This document shows, piece by piece, positions 6,416 through 14,801 of a DNA stretch of 34,894 bases. This stretch comes from Prolixibacteraceae bacterium (GTDB lineage: Bacteria > Bacteroidota > Bacteroidia > Bacteroidales > Prolixibacteraceae), in the NCBI GenBank assembly GCA_017998095.1, contig JAGODU010000026.1, positions 1 through 34,894 of the forward strand. Direction: 5' to 3'. A program made the position numbers and the translations under genes. How positions within the stretch are numbered: position 1 is the first letter of the stretch; each line of letters opens with the position of its first letter. The notes beneath the pieces were generated by a model that was not told the origin of the DNA, did not search any database, and saw only the letters and a program-made list of their open reading frames with translations.

Positions 6416-8107
6416 TTACCAGAAAATAATTGTTAAAGCTACAGCAATAATTCCAACAATAATTGCCATGAATGAAGGCTTTTGATACCAGTATTTACTA
6501 TCATCCACAACCTTAGGAGTTAGTGAATAAACAAGGCCTTTAAGTTCATCATCAGTTTTATTCCTTTTTGTAAGCAATGAAATCACAATTGTAATGATTA
6601 ATGCCATACTGAAAGCAATAATAGCTACCCAGAAATTCTGAGCCATTTCACTTGGGAATGTATGTAATACTGTTCCCATCCAACCACCTTTAATCAATGA
6701 AGTTGCCCCTGCCGGCTGAGTAAGACCATGAACAATTGCAGCAGATCCGGTTCCTGAGATAAGTCCCCAGAATGCTCCATGTCCGGTTGTTCTTTTTGTA
6801 AACATACCAAGCAGAAAAGCAGCAAATAAAGGAGCATTTATAAATGCAAAGATCAGTTGAAGAAAATCCATTACATTATTGAACATAGCTGCAACATAAG
6901 CTGTCAGGATACTAACTCCAATTCCAAAGATAGTAGTCAACTGCCCAACTCTCAGATAATGTTTGTCTGACTTACCTTTAACAAGATAACTCTGATAAAT
7001 GTCGTAAGTAAACACTGTATTGAAAGCAGTGACATTACCAGCCATTCCACTCATAAAAGATGCCATAAGAGCAGTAAGGCCAAGTCCCAAAACACCAGTT
7101 GGAAGAAATCTCTTCAAAAGCATTGGAATAACCAGGTCATAGTCATATGAAGCACCTTTTACGGGTAATTTAAACAACTCATCTCCGGAATTTAATAATG
7201 CTACAGCAATTACCCCCGGTACAATTACTAAAAATGGGATGAACATTTTAGGTAAAGCACCAATAAGCGGAGTTTTGCGGGCAGCGCTCATAGAACCAGC
7301 TGCCATCGCTCTTTGTACAACAAGGAAGTTTGTACACCAGTATCCGAATGACAATACAAAACCTAGTCCAAATATTATACCCATAACTCCACCCATGGGA
7401 TGACCCGAAGATATTGCCTGCCAGGAATGTTCAAATCCGGTAGTTCCGGGATTCATGCTTAATTTCTCGACCATGCCATCCCATCCGCCAACATTTATCA
7501 ATCCAATAATTACTAATGGCAAAAATCCAATAACAATTAAAAAGAATTGAAGAACTTCATTGTAGATTGCTGAACTTAAGCCTCCCAGATAAGTATATAT
7601 CAACACTATCAGTGCGGATATTATCAGGCTCAAGTGAAAATTCCATCCTAAAAGATTTTCCATTAACAATGCCAATGCATACATCGAAATACCTGAAGCA
7701 AAAACTGTCATTATTGCAAATGAAAATGCATTAAATCCTCTTGTTTTTTCGTCAAAACGAAGTTTAAGATATTCAGGGACAGATCTTGCCTTGGATCCAT
7801 AGTAGAATGGCATCATAAAAATAGCAAGGAAAATCATAGCAGGAATGGCACCTATCCAGTAGAAGTGAACTGTTGCCATACCATATTTTGCACCTGAGGC
7901 TGCCATCCCAATAACTTCAAGTGCTCCAAGATTAGCAGAAATAAATGCTAACCCGGTAACCCAGGCCGGTAATGATCGGCCGGCTTCTAAAAATGCTGAG
8001 GCATCTTTCATATATTTCTTTAGTGCCCATCCAATTCCAAGCACAAAAAGAAAATATACTATCATGATCGAATAATCGACCGCCCCTAAATTAAATCCTG
8101 TTTCCAT
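6416..8107 (-). CDS. Sodium:solute symporter (SSS family)
   Basis: A 563-residue transporter with about 14 membrane helices, the usual length for vSGLT-type members. The first helix region reads VDYSIMIVYFLFVLGIGW, followed by the FLEAGRSLPAW segment seen in SSS proteins. The unwound first core helix reads AFISANLGALEVIGMAASG and is followed by YWIGAIPAMIF. Later come SVPEYLKLRF, YTYLGGLSSAIYNEVLQFF and ALMASFMSGMAGNVTAFNTV, the region that holds the Na+ site in vSGLT. The substrate (sugar, sugar acid, nucleoside or other) cannot be told from sequence. It has its own promoter overlapping a large palindrome and is followed by a 70-residue membrane protein. The neighbouring genes give no catabolic context. 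Confidence 0.9.
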   Translation of the reverse strand: METGFNLGAVDYSIMIVYFLFVLGIGWALKKYMKDASAFLEAGRSLPAWVTGLAFISANLGALEVIGMAASGAKYGMATVHFYWIGAIPAMIFLAIFMMPFYYGSKARSVPEYLKLRFDEKTRGFNAFSFAIMTVFASGISMYALALLMENLLGWNFHLSLIISALIVLIYTYLGGLSSAIYNEVLQFFLIVIGFLPLVIIGLINVGGWDGMVEKLSMNPGTTGFEHSWQAISSGHPMGGVMGIIFGLGFVLSFGYWCTNFLVVQRAMAAGSMSAARKTPLIGALPKMFIPFLVIVPGVIAVALLNSGDELFKLPVKGASYDYDLVIPMLLKRFLPTGVLGLGLTALMASFMSGMAGNVTAFNTVFTYDIYQSYLVKGKSDKHYLRVGQLTTIFGIGVSILTAYVAAMFNNVMDFLQLIFAFINAPLFAAFLLGMFTKRTTGHGAFWGLISGTGSAAIVHGLTQPAGATSLIKGGWMGTVLHTFPSEMAQNFWVAIIAFSMALIITIVISLLTKRNKTDDELKGLVYSLTPKVVDDSKYWYQKPSFMAIIVGIIAVALTIIFW

Positions 8108-8150
8108 AAGAATGTAATTAGTAATAGTTAGTATAATTGTCTAAAGTATA

Positions 8151-8181
8151 CAAATTTAACATTCATATACTTGTATACAAG
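8151..8181 (-). promoter_or_regulatory. Promoter of the symporter operon
   Basis: On the minus strand CTTG (8181-8178) is followed after 19 bases by TAAATTTG (8158-8151), an exact TAnnTTTG -7 element. The spacing matches the Bacteroidota promoter pattern. Transcription would start near 8144, leaving a leader of about 37 bases before the ATG at 8107. Confidence 0.65.
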
Positions 8182-8194
8182 TAATGAATGTTAA
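8156..8194. promoter_or_regulatory. 39-base palindrome overlapping the symporter promoter (candidate operator)
   Basis: A perfect 14-base core palindrome ACTTGTATACAAGT (8169-8182) is flanked by matching 11-base arms TTAACATTCAT (8156-8166) and ATGAATGTTAA (8184-8194), with a 2-base/1-base asymmetry. It covers the -33 element, the spacer and the edge of the -7 element. GTATACAA also recurs at 8146-8153, 27 bases from the copy at 8173-8180, next to the predicted start point. The geometry suits a dimeric or tetrameric repressor. No regulator gene is adjacent. Confidence 0.55.
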
Positions 8195-8217
8195 GTTTTA
8201 CCTGCCCGGTGTTTAAA

Positions 8218-8250
8218 AAAAGCAGGATACCGTTAAGGTATTCTGCTTTT
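8218..8250 (-). terminator. Intrinsic terminator of the hydCBA operon
   Basis: A 14-bp stem with one G-T pair: AAAAGCAGGATACC (8218-8231), loop GTTAA, GGTATTCTGCTTTT (8237-8250). On the minus strand it is followed by more T, then AAAC. It begins 5 bases after the hydA stop codon and separates the hydrogenase operon from the symporter promoter. Confidence 0.9.
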
Positions 8251-8254
8251 AATA

Positions 8255-10018
8255 TTATGATCTTTCTGTATACTTAGTGTGCAGAAGTTTATGTGAAATA
8301 TTACTGACAGGCTTATCCAGAAACTCTTCATATATTTGCTTTATTTCCGGATTTTCATGAGATTTTCTTATTTTCTTTCCTTCATCTTCCTTATATATTG
8401 CTTCTATCCTCTTAGCCCTTATTTCATCAGTTGTAAAACGCGGTTGACCTCCTCCTCCAATACACCCTCCGGGACAAGTCATTACTTCAATGAAATGAAA
8501 TTCTTCACCGGAACGCATAGATTCAATTATTTTTCTTGCATTACCCAGACCATGGGCAACTCCTACCTTAAGTTCAACTCCTTCAAGAAAACTCCATTCA
8601 GGAAGACATTCTTCAATTTTCAGTGTAGCTTTCTTAATTCCATTTAACCCAATAACAGGTTTTAAATGAAGATTTTCTACCGGCAATTCTCTTCCTGTAA
8701 CTATTTCGTAAGCTGTTCTTACAGCTGCTTCCATAACCCCCCCGGTATTAGCAAAAATATCAGCTGCTCCGGAGCTTTCTCCTAAAGGAGAATCCATCTC
8801 CTCATCCTTCAATGACCTAAAATCAATACCTGATTGTTTAATCATCCTGGCGAGTTCTCTTGTTGTTAAAACATAATCAACATCCTTATATCCACTATCA
8901 TTCATTTCCGGACGGTTGCTTTCAAACTTCTTAGCTGTACAAGGCATTACAGAAACAACTACAATATCCTTAGGATCTATTCCTGCTTTTTTTGCATAAT
9001 ATGTTTTAGCAACAGCTCCAAACATCTGCTGGGGTGATTTGCAAGTTGATATATTATCAAGAATGTCAGGATAAAAATATTCAGCATATTTTATCCAACC
9101 TGGAGAGCATGAAGTAAATTGAGGTAAAGCGACCTGTTTCTTATTTACAATAGCTTCTTTTAACCTTAAAAGAAGTTCAGTTCCTTCTTCCATTATTGTC
9201 AGATCGGCAGTGAAATTTGTATCAAAAACTTTATCAAAACCCAAAAGTCTAAGTGCTGTAACCATTTTACCAGTAACAAGTGTTCCGGGTTCATAATCAA
9301 AACATTCTCCAAGAGCAGCCCTGATAGCTGGAGCTGTTTGAACGACTACAAATTTTGAAGGATCTTCTATTGCATCCCATACAAATTCAATATGTTCCTT
9401 TTCAGTAATAGCGCCAACAGGGCAAACTGCAGCACATTGACCACACTGAACACAGGCAACTCCATCAAGTTGCTGATCAAAGGCGGGACCTATTCTGGAT
9501 TCGAAACCCCTTCCCTGAGCAAATAATGAGCCAACACCTTGAATTTCTGAGCAAACAGTTATGCATCTTCTGCATTTTATACATTTTCCTGAATCTCTGA
9601 CCAAAGCATATGTAGAATCATCAATAAAACTTTTAAGCTTTTCTCCTTCGTAAGTAATATCCATAACTCCCAATTCAATCGCAAGCCTTTGAAGTTCGCA
9701 ATCATCATTTCTCATACATGTCTTACATTCCCCACAGTGTTCGGAAATCAAAAGTTCAACAACAAATTTTCTTGCCTCTCTGACATTTCTGGAATTTGTT
9801 GTTATTTTCATTCCATCACTAACAGGTGTTGTGCATGAAGCTACCATATTCTTAGCTCCTTCTACATCGACCATACAAACCCTGCAAGCTCCTTTAGGAT
9901 GTTGATTTTCAAGATGACAAAGAGTTGGAATTTTAATTCCTACTGCAGCTGCGGCATTTAGTATCGTGGTTCCGTCAGCTACCTTTATTTCTTGTTTATT
10001 AATATATACAGTTGCCAT
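8255..10018 (-). CDS. hydA: [FeFe] hydrogenase catalytic subunit, NAD-linked multimeric type
   Basis: A 587-residue catalytic subunit that makes or consumes H2 in the cytoplasm. In order: an N-terminal [2Fe-2S] domain (Cys34, 45, 48, 62); a His-ligated cluster site (His94, Cys98, 101, 107); two [4Fe-4S] sites (Cys146/149/152/156 and 189/192/195/199); then the H-cluster domain. H-cluster motifs are L1 TSCSPGW (302-308), L2 MPCTAKKFE (Cys360) and L3 EVMTCPGGCIGGGGQP (Cys515, 519). L1 has Ser305 where the standard motif TSCCPGW has the cluster-ligand Cys; the proton-relay Cys304 is kept. There is no C-terminal extra [2Fe-2S] domain. It is last in a hydC-hydB-hydA operon, 17 bases after hydB, which marks a trimeric, possibly electron-bifurcating enzyme (group A3). 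No maturation genes (hydE, hydF, hydG) are in the window. Confidence 0.95.
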   Translation of the reverse strand: MATVYINKQEIKVADGTTILNAAAAVGIKIPTLCHLENQHPKGACRVCMVDVEGAKNMVASCTTPVSDGMKITTNSRNVREARKFVVELLISEHCGECKTCMRNDDCELQRLAIELGVMDITYEGEKLKSFIDDSTYALVRDSGKCIKCRRCITVCSEIQGVGSLFAQGRGFESRIGPAFDQQLDGVACVQCGQCAAVCPVGAITEKEHIEFVWDAIEDPSKFVVVQTAPAIRAALGECFDYEPGTLVTGKMVTALRLLGFDKVFDTNFTADLTIMEEGTELLLRLKEAIVNKKQVALPQFTSCSPGWIKYAEYFYPDILDNISTCKSPQQMFGAVAKTYYAKKAGIDPKDIVVVSVMPCTAKKFESNRPEMNDSGYKDVDYVLTTRELARMIKQSGIDFRSLKDEEMDSPLGESSGAADIFANTGGVMEAAVRTAYEIVTGRELPVENLHLKPVIGLNGIKKATLKIEECLPEWSFLEGVELKVGVAHGLGNARKIIESMRSGEEFHFIEVMTCPGGCIGGGGQPRFTTDEIRAKRIEAIYKEDEGKKIRKSHENPEIKQIYEEFLDKPVSNISHKLLHTKYTERS

Positions 10019-10035
10019 TCAATTATTTTTAAATA

Positions 10036-13000
10036 TTAACAAGAACTTCCATAATCACATCTGAGACATCTTCTGGATTGCCTTATTGCCTCACCTTCAG
10101 GCCATACTTGCTCAACTTCATCAAAATTGTGTCTTCTTCTCTCTGCTGCCATCATTACCATATGAACTCTTGGATATTTGGCCGGATCGGCTTCAGGATC
10201 AAAGAAGCTATCATTATATTTTTCTTTTCTCCAGAAATCATGTTTTTCTCCTGTCAAATATTCATCAATTCCAACTGCTGCTCTTTCTCCTCCGGCAACA
10301 GCTTCAATTACAGATGAGGGACCATTAGCAGCATCTCCTCCGGTAAAAATCCAGGGTTCAGATGTCTGACCTGTACGAGGATTGCACCAAATCTTTGATT
10401 TACCATCAATTTTAAGAGGAGTACCATCCAATATGACATCAGTATCAAGAGTCTGACCTGCAGCAATAATAATCTGATCTGATTCAAAAATCAGTTCATC
10501 ATCAGTTTCAACGGGCTTTCTTCTTCCAGTATCATCAAATGAACCAAGCTTCATTCTTACGCATCTGACTGCCTTTACCTTGCCTTCTTCTGATATTATT
10601 TCTTTCGGATTAGTAAGAGTATGAAGTTCAATCTTCTCTTCAATTGCGGCATCAATTTCCTCAGCCCATGCCGGCATTTCATCCTGAGTGCGTCTGTATA
10701 CAATATCAACTTTTTCAGCTCCCAGTCTTACGGCAGTTCTGGCAGCATCGATTGCAGCATTACCCCCTCCGACAACAATTATCTTTTTTCCAACCGGAAC
10801 TGAACCCCTCAAATTATATGTCTGAAGAAAATTTAATGCATCTACTACCCCCTCAGCATCTATACCTTTTATTTGAGGAATAATTCCCTGAGGCGATCCA
10901 ACTCCAATAAACACACATTCAAATCCATCTTCTTTAAGCGATTTTAAAGTAAAATCCCTGCCCAGTTTCATTTCAGTCCTAATATCAACTCCAATATTTT
11001 CAATCATACGTATTTCCCTGGCTAATATTTCCCGGGGTAAACGATACGCAGGAATTGTCTGAACCAACATGCCTCCCGGCCTTTGTTCCGATTCAAATAT
11101 TATAGGTTTATATCCTAATCTTGAAAGAAAATATCCACATGATAATCCAGAAGGTCCTGCTCCAATAATGGCAACTTTCCTTTCTGCATTTACAGGATTC
11201 TCTTTTATTTCAGGAAGCTGAATTGTTATCTCCTGATCAACCATAAATCGTTTAATACCACGGATTGAAACAGGAGCGTCTATGCTCGACCTACGACATT
11301 TATCCTCACAAGTATGAAAACAAACTCGTGCGCAAACTGCAGCAAAAGGATTTCTTTCTCTGTGTAAACGTAATGCTTCAGCATACCTCTTTTCTCCTGT
11401 CAAAGAAACAAAACCCGGAACATCAACTCCGGCAGGACAAGCACTTTGACATGGTGCTCTTACAAGTTTTGCACATACTCCAGCTTCACATTTATGTTCT
11501 CTAATGTGTGATTCATATTCTTTTCTAAAATATCGTATTGTTGATAAAACAGGGTTTGGAGCTGATTGTCCAAGACCGCACAAAGAAGTTTTCTTTATCC
11601 AATAACCTAACCTTTCCAGTTTTTCAATATCGCCTTCTCTGCCATGACCTGTTGTTATTCTATCGAGTATTTCATACATTCTTTTAGTACCCACCCTACA
11701 TGGAGTACATTTGCCACACGACTCTTCAAGGACAAAATCAAGAAAGAACTTAGCTACATCAACCATACAACTTGCCTCATCCATTACAACCAAGCCGCCT
11801 GATCCCATAATTGCTCCAAGTTCATTTAATGATTCATAATCAAGCGAAACACTTAAATGTGACCTTGGTATACATCCTCCTGAAGGACCACCAATCTGAG
11901 CGGCTTTAAAAGGTTTTCCGCTACTGGTTCCTCCACCAATATCATAAATTAAATCTCCTAAAGAAGTCCCAACAGGAACTTCATAAAGACCTGAATTCTT
12001 AATTGCACCGGTAAGTGCAAATATCTTTGTTCCTTTGCTTTTGCCTGTCCCGAACTGAGCAAACCACTCTCCTCCTTTTTCTATTATCGAGCTTACATTT
12101 GCATAAGTTTCAACATTATTTAAAACTGTAGGTTTGCCCCATAAACCGGCTGTTGTCGGGAAGGGAGGTCGTGGTCTGGGCTCTCCCCTTTTTCCTTCAA
12201 TTGAAGCCATTAAAGCTGTCTCTTCACCACAGACAAAAGCACCTGACCCCATTCGTATTTCAAGATCAAAAGAAAAGTCAGAACCCAAAATATTATTACC
12301 AAGAAGCCCTAACTCCCTGGAATCAAAAATTGCTTTATTCAACCTTTCAACTGCTAGAGGGTATTCAGCCCTCACATAAATAAATCCCTTTGATGCACCA
12401 ATTGTAAAAGCACCAATAATCATACCTTCTATTACACTATGAGGATCGCCTTCAAGAATACTTCTATCCATAAATGCACCTGGATCGCCTTCATCTGCAT
12501 TGCACAATATGTATTTCTGATCTGAAATCTCTTTTTGAGCAAGTCCCCATTTCAAGTGAGTAGGAAAACCGGCCCCTCCACGGCCCCGCAGTCCCGAAGC
12601 TTTCATCTCCTCCAGAACACCTTCCGGGTTCATAGAAGTAATTACTTTCTTCATCGGCAAATATCCTCCTGAAGCAATATATTCAGATATATCTACCGGA
12701 TCAATATTTCCGCACCTTCTTAATACAATCTTTCTTTGCCTGTTGAAAAGCTTTACATCATTGACGTCTGATACTGCTTTACCATCGTCATCATTGTGAT
12801 GCATAAGTCTTACAATTGGTTTGTTTTTCAAAAGATGACTTTCAACCAATTCATCAATATCTGAAAGTTGAACATTTTCATAAAATATACCGGATTTCTG
12901 CATCATTAATACAGGCCCCTTTGAACAAGGTCCCATACATCCGGTTGATCTTAAATAAACCTTTTCTTCAAGTCCATTTTCTATAAGCTTCTTTTTCAGC

Positions 13001-13152
13001 TCAGACCTTAGATTCAATGATCCACAGGCAATACATCCACCACCTGTACATATCTTTATAATTTCCTGATATTTATTATTTTCTTCGGAAATTTTCTTTG
13101 AAAGTTCCTGATAAAGTAGTTCTAACTCATCAGGATTGTTTATTCTTTGCAT
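10036..13152 (-). CDS. hydB: HydB-like NADH-binding subunit fused to a GltD-like flavoprotein
   Basis: A 1038-residue fusion. Residues 1-110 are a thioredoxin-like [2Fe-2S] domain (Cys35, 40, 72, 76). Residues about 140-560 are a NuoF/HydB module with the FMN/NADH glycine-rich loop GLRGRGGAGFPT (187-198), CGEETALMASIEG, and a [4Fe-4S] site (Cys479, 482, 485, 525). Where HydB of Thermotoga continues with a two-cluster ferredoxin tail, this protein switches after KCEAGVC (554-560) to a GltD/NfnB-like unit. That unit has [4Fe-4S] cysteines (568, 572, 607, 611, 615, 619), an FAD loop GAGPSGL (664-670), an NAD(P) loop VVGGGNAAIDAART (793-806) and VYRR (818-821), which in GltD contacts the NADPH phosphate. 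It sits between hydC (30-base gap) and hydA (17-base gap). The role in NADH-, perhaps NADPH- and ferredoxin-linked H2 metabolism is inferred. Confidence 0.92.
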   Translation of the reverse strand: MQRINNPDELELLYQELSKKISEENNKYQEIIKICTGGGCIACGSLNLRSELKKKLIENGLEEKVYLRSTGCMGPCSKGPVLMMQKSGIFYENVQLSDIDELVESHLLKNKPIVRLMHHNDDDGKAVSDVNDVKLFNRQRKIVLRRCGNIDPVDISEYIASGGYLPMKKVITSMNPEGVLEEMKASGLRGRGGAGFPTHLKWGLAQKEISDQKYILCNADEGDPGAFMDRSILEGDPHSVIEGMIIGAFTIGASKGFIYVRAEYPLAVERLNKAIFDSRELGLLGNNILGSDFSFDLEIRMGSGAFVCGEETALMASIEGKRGEPRPRPPFPTTAGLWGKPTVLNNVETYANVSSIIEKGGEWFAQFGTGKSKGTKIFALTGAIKNSGLYEVPVGTSLGDLIYDIGGGTSSGKPFKAAQIGGPSGGCIPRSHLSVSLDYESLNELGAIMGSGGLVVMDEASCMVDVAKFFLDFVLEESCGKCTPCRVGTKRMYEILDRITTGHGREGDIEKLERLGYWIKKTSLCGLGQSAPNPVLSTIRYFRKEYESHIREHKCEAGVCAKLVRAPCQSACPAGVDVPGFVSLTGEKRYAEALRLHRERNPFAAVCARVCFHTCEDKCRRSSIDAPVSIRGIKRFMVDQEITIQLPEIKENPVNAERKVAIIGAGPSGLSCGYFLSRLGYKPIIFESEQRPGGMLVQTIPAYRLPREILAREIRMIENIGVDIRTEMKLGRDFTLKSLKEDGFECVFIGVGSPQGIIPQIKGIDAEGVVDALNFLQTYNLRGSVPVGKKIIVVGGGNAAIDAARTAVRLGAEKVDIVYRRTQDEMPAWAEEIDAAIEEKIELHTLTNPKEIISEEGKVKAVRCVRMKLGSFDDTGRRKPVETDDELIFESDQIIIAAGQTLDTDVILDGTPLKIDGKSKIWCNPRTGQTSEPWIFTGGDAANGPSSVIEAVAGGERAAVGIDEYLTGEKHDFWRKEKYNDSFFDPEADPAKYPRVHMVMMAAERRRHNFDEVEQVWPEGEAIRQSRRCLRCDYGSSC

Positions 13153-13182
13153 ATCGGTCGGTTTTGAGTTTATAGTTTTATT

Positions 13183-13692
13183 TTATTCAAAACTGTTCAA
13201 TATTTCACTGACTTTTGAAGGCTTTACCCTCTGAAAGGTTTCATCATCAACCATTACTACAGGTGCTAATCCACATGCACCAAAACATCTCCCTACCTCA
13301 AGCGAAAACTTCCTGTCCGGAGTTGTATCTCCTACTCCAATTTCCAGTTCTTTCATCAAAGCGCGTAAGACATCCTGCCCTCCCCTTACATAACAAGCAG
13401 TTCCCAGACATACCCTTATAGTATGTTTACCCTTAGGTTTCGTTGAAAAATAGGAATAAAATCCCACGACGCCTGCAACTTCGCTGTATGGAATCTTAAG
13501 CTCTCTGCTTATAAGTCGCATTGCCCTTTCGGGTAAATAGCCGAATAAGTTCTGTGTGGTTTGAAGTACCGGAATTAATGAGCCCGGCACTGTACGTTGC
13601 GACTGAACAATGATTTTTAACCTTTCATAAAGTTCGTCATCATGCTCCTGAACGCAGTCGCATAACTTTTGTACTGGTTTTGGCTCTGTCAT
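13183..13692 (-). CDS. hydC: HydC/NuoE-like [2Fe-2S] subunit of the hydrogenase
   Basis: A 169-residue NuoE/HoxE/HydC protein: an N-terminal helical bundle (PGSLIPVLQTTQNLFGYLPE, residues 37-56) followed by a thioredoxin-like fold binding one [2Fe-2S] cluster through Cys95, Cys100, Cys136 and Cys140 (CLGTAC and CFGAC). It carries electrons between the NADH-binding HydB and the other clusters. It is the first gene of the operon; hydB starts 30 bases after its stop. The length is that of NuoE-type subunits. The N-terminus has a short Cys-containing stretch (KLCDCVQEH) of no obvious role. The start at 13692 is the first ATG of the open frame. Confidence 0.93.
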   Translation of the reverse strand: MTEPKPVQKLCDCVQEHDDELYERLKIIVQSQRTVPGSLIPVLQTTQNLFGYLPERAMRLISRELKIPYSEVAGVVGFYSYFSTKPKGKHTIRVCLGTACYVRGGQDVLRALMKELEIGVGDTTPDRKFSLEVGRCFGACGLAPVVMVDDETFQRVKPSKVSEILNSFE

Positions 13693-13948
13693 AACTTTTC
13701 AAATCAATCTATTCCCCATAAATTTAACAAAATTGATTCATTAAATAGATGGATATTTGTCTTTATAAATGTTTGACTTGGAATGTTATATAATATATTA
13801 TTGAAGTTTCTGAATATGTTGACTTTGGTTATAATTTTCCTTATATTTTATCTTATTGCAATTTCTATTCTTATCTATGACGTATTTATTTAAGTACCAA
13901 AAAATAATTATACCTTGAAAACATTATAGAAAACAAATTTCTTCAATA
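13693..13948. other. Divergent intergenic region between hydC and the acetyltransferase
   Basis: 256 AT-rich bases that must hold promoters for hydCBA (-) and the GNAT gene (+). I find no exact TAnnTTTG element with a matching -33 in either direction, no clear Rex-type site (TTGTGAAA-N-TTTCACAA) and no strong hairpin. No small coding frame with a convincing start is apparent. Confidence 0.5.
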
Positions 13949-14761
13949 ATGTTAAATATAAATATTTCCAAATTTAACCCAATTTTCCTGGAACAATTAA
14001 ACAATCTTTCTCCTGAAGAATGGCAAAGCGACGCTTACCAATTATTCCTCCAAAATGAATGGCAACCATGGTTTTACCCTTTTCAGGCAACTTATAATAA
14101 TTCACTGGTTGGATTTGGCATGTTTTGCATCTTTAAACAATTTGCCTGGCTAGGCTGGATTCTTGTTCATGAAAATTACAGAAACCAAGGAATAGGAACT
14201 AAAATAACAAAACATCTCATTACTGAAGCTCAAAAAAAAGGAGCTCTGAACTTCATTCTTACTGCTTCCGATCTTGGACTACCAATTTATAGTAAACTGG
14301 GCTTCAAAATAACTTCCAGATACATCTTTTTTAATCGTCCGGAAAAAAAATTCTCTAATGCTGAAAAAAAACATATCCGCAAAGCTGTATATAGAGATAT
14401 TGAAAATGTTTCGAATCTTGACCTTAAAGCTACCGGTGAAGATCGTTCAATAATGATTGAAAATTTTGCTGACGATATTTGGCTTCATGACAATAACGGA
14501 ATAAAAGGTTTTTATATTCCTTCACTTGGAAATGGATACATTGTTGCTTGCGATCAAAAAACCGGAATTGAACTAATTAATTTTAAATGTAACAAGGATG
14601 AAAAGCCCGTTATTGTACCTGAAGAAAATTCAGAAGCCATTAACTTTCTTAAATCTTCCGGATTCAAAGAATATTTAATTGTTCCCAGAATGACTTTAAA
14701 TAAAGAGCCAGATTGGAATCCAAAAATGATTTTCAACCGGGGTACAGGATATTGCGGGTAA
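13949..14761 (+). CDS. GNAT-family N-acetyltransferase
   Basis: A 270-residue protein with one recognisable GNAT domain in its first half. WLGWILVHENYRNQGIGTKI (67-86) contains the acetyl-CoA pyrophosphate loop RNQGIG (78-83). A later strand-helix, FILTASDLGLPIYSKLGFK (102-120), has the usual YxxxGF ending. The second half (about 135-270) has no acetyl-CoA motif that I recognise, but its length and alternating pattern (for example INFLKSSGFKEYLIVPRM) suggest a degenerate second GNAT-like fold, as in tandem-GNAT proteins. The substrate is unknown. It is a single gene with the hydrogenase operon diverging upstream and mpl converging 40 bases downstream. It starts at the first ATG, 13949. Confidence 0.8.
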   Translation: MLNINISKFNPIFLEQLNNLSPEEWQSDAYQLFLQNEWQPWFYPFQATYNNSLVGFGMFCIFKQFAWLGWILVHENYRNQGIGTKITKHLITEAQKKGALNFILTASDLGLPIYSKLGFKITSRYIFFNRPEKKFSNAEKKHIRKAVYRDIENVSNLDLKATGEDRSIMIENFADDIWLHDNNGIKGFYIPSLGNGYIVACDQKTGIELINFKCNKDEKPVIVPEENSEAINFLKSSGFKEYLIVPRMTLNKEPDWNPKMIFNRGTGYCG

Positions 14762-14801
14762 ATTACATCAGTATATATCTCATTAATTTAAAAATCAATT
14801 T

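Noticed and set aside
10036..13152. Frameshift or assembly join between two genes in the HydB-GltD frame
   Set aside because: The frame is continuous, the junction falls at a natural domain boundary, and cysteine motifs on both sides are intact; similar fusions are known in related enzymes.
8255..13692. Formate dehydrogenase or complex I instead of a hydrogenase
   Set aside because: L2 and L3 H-cluster motifs (MPCTAKKFE, EVMTCPGGCIGGGGQP) are specific to [FeFe] hydrogenase, and no molybdopterin subunit is present.
13693..13948. Rex-type redox operator upstream of hydC
   Set aside because: I looked for TTGTGAAA/TTTCACAA-type dyads and found none convincing.
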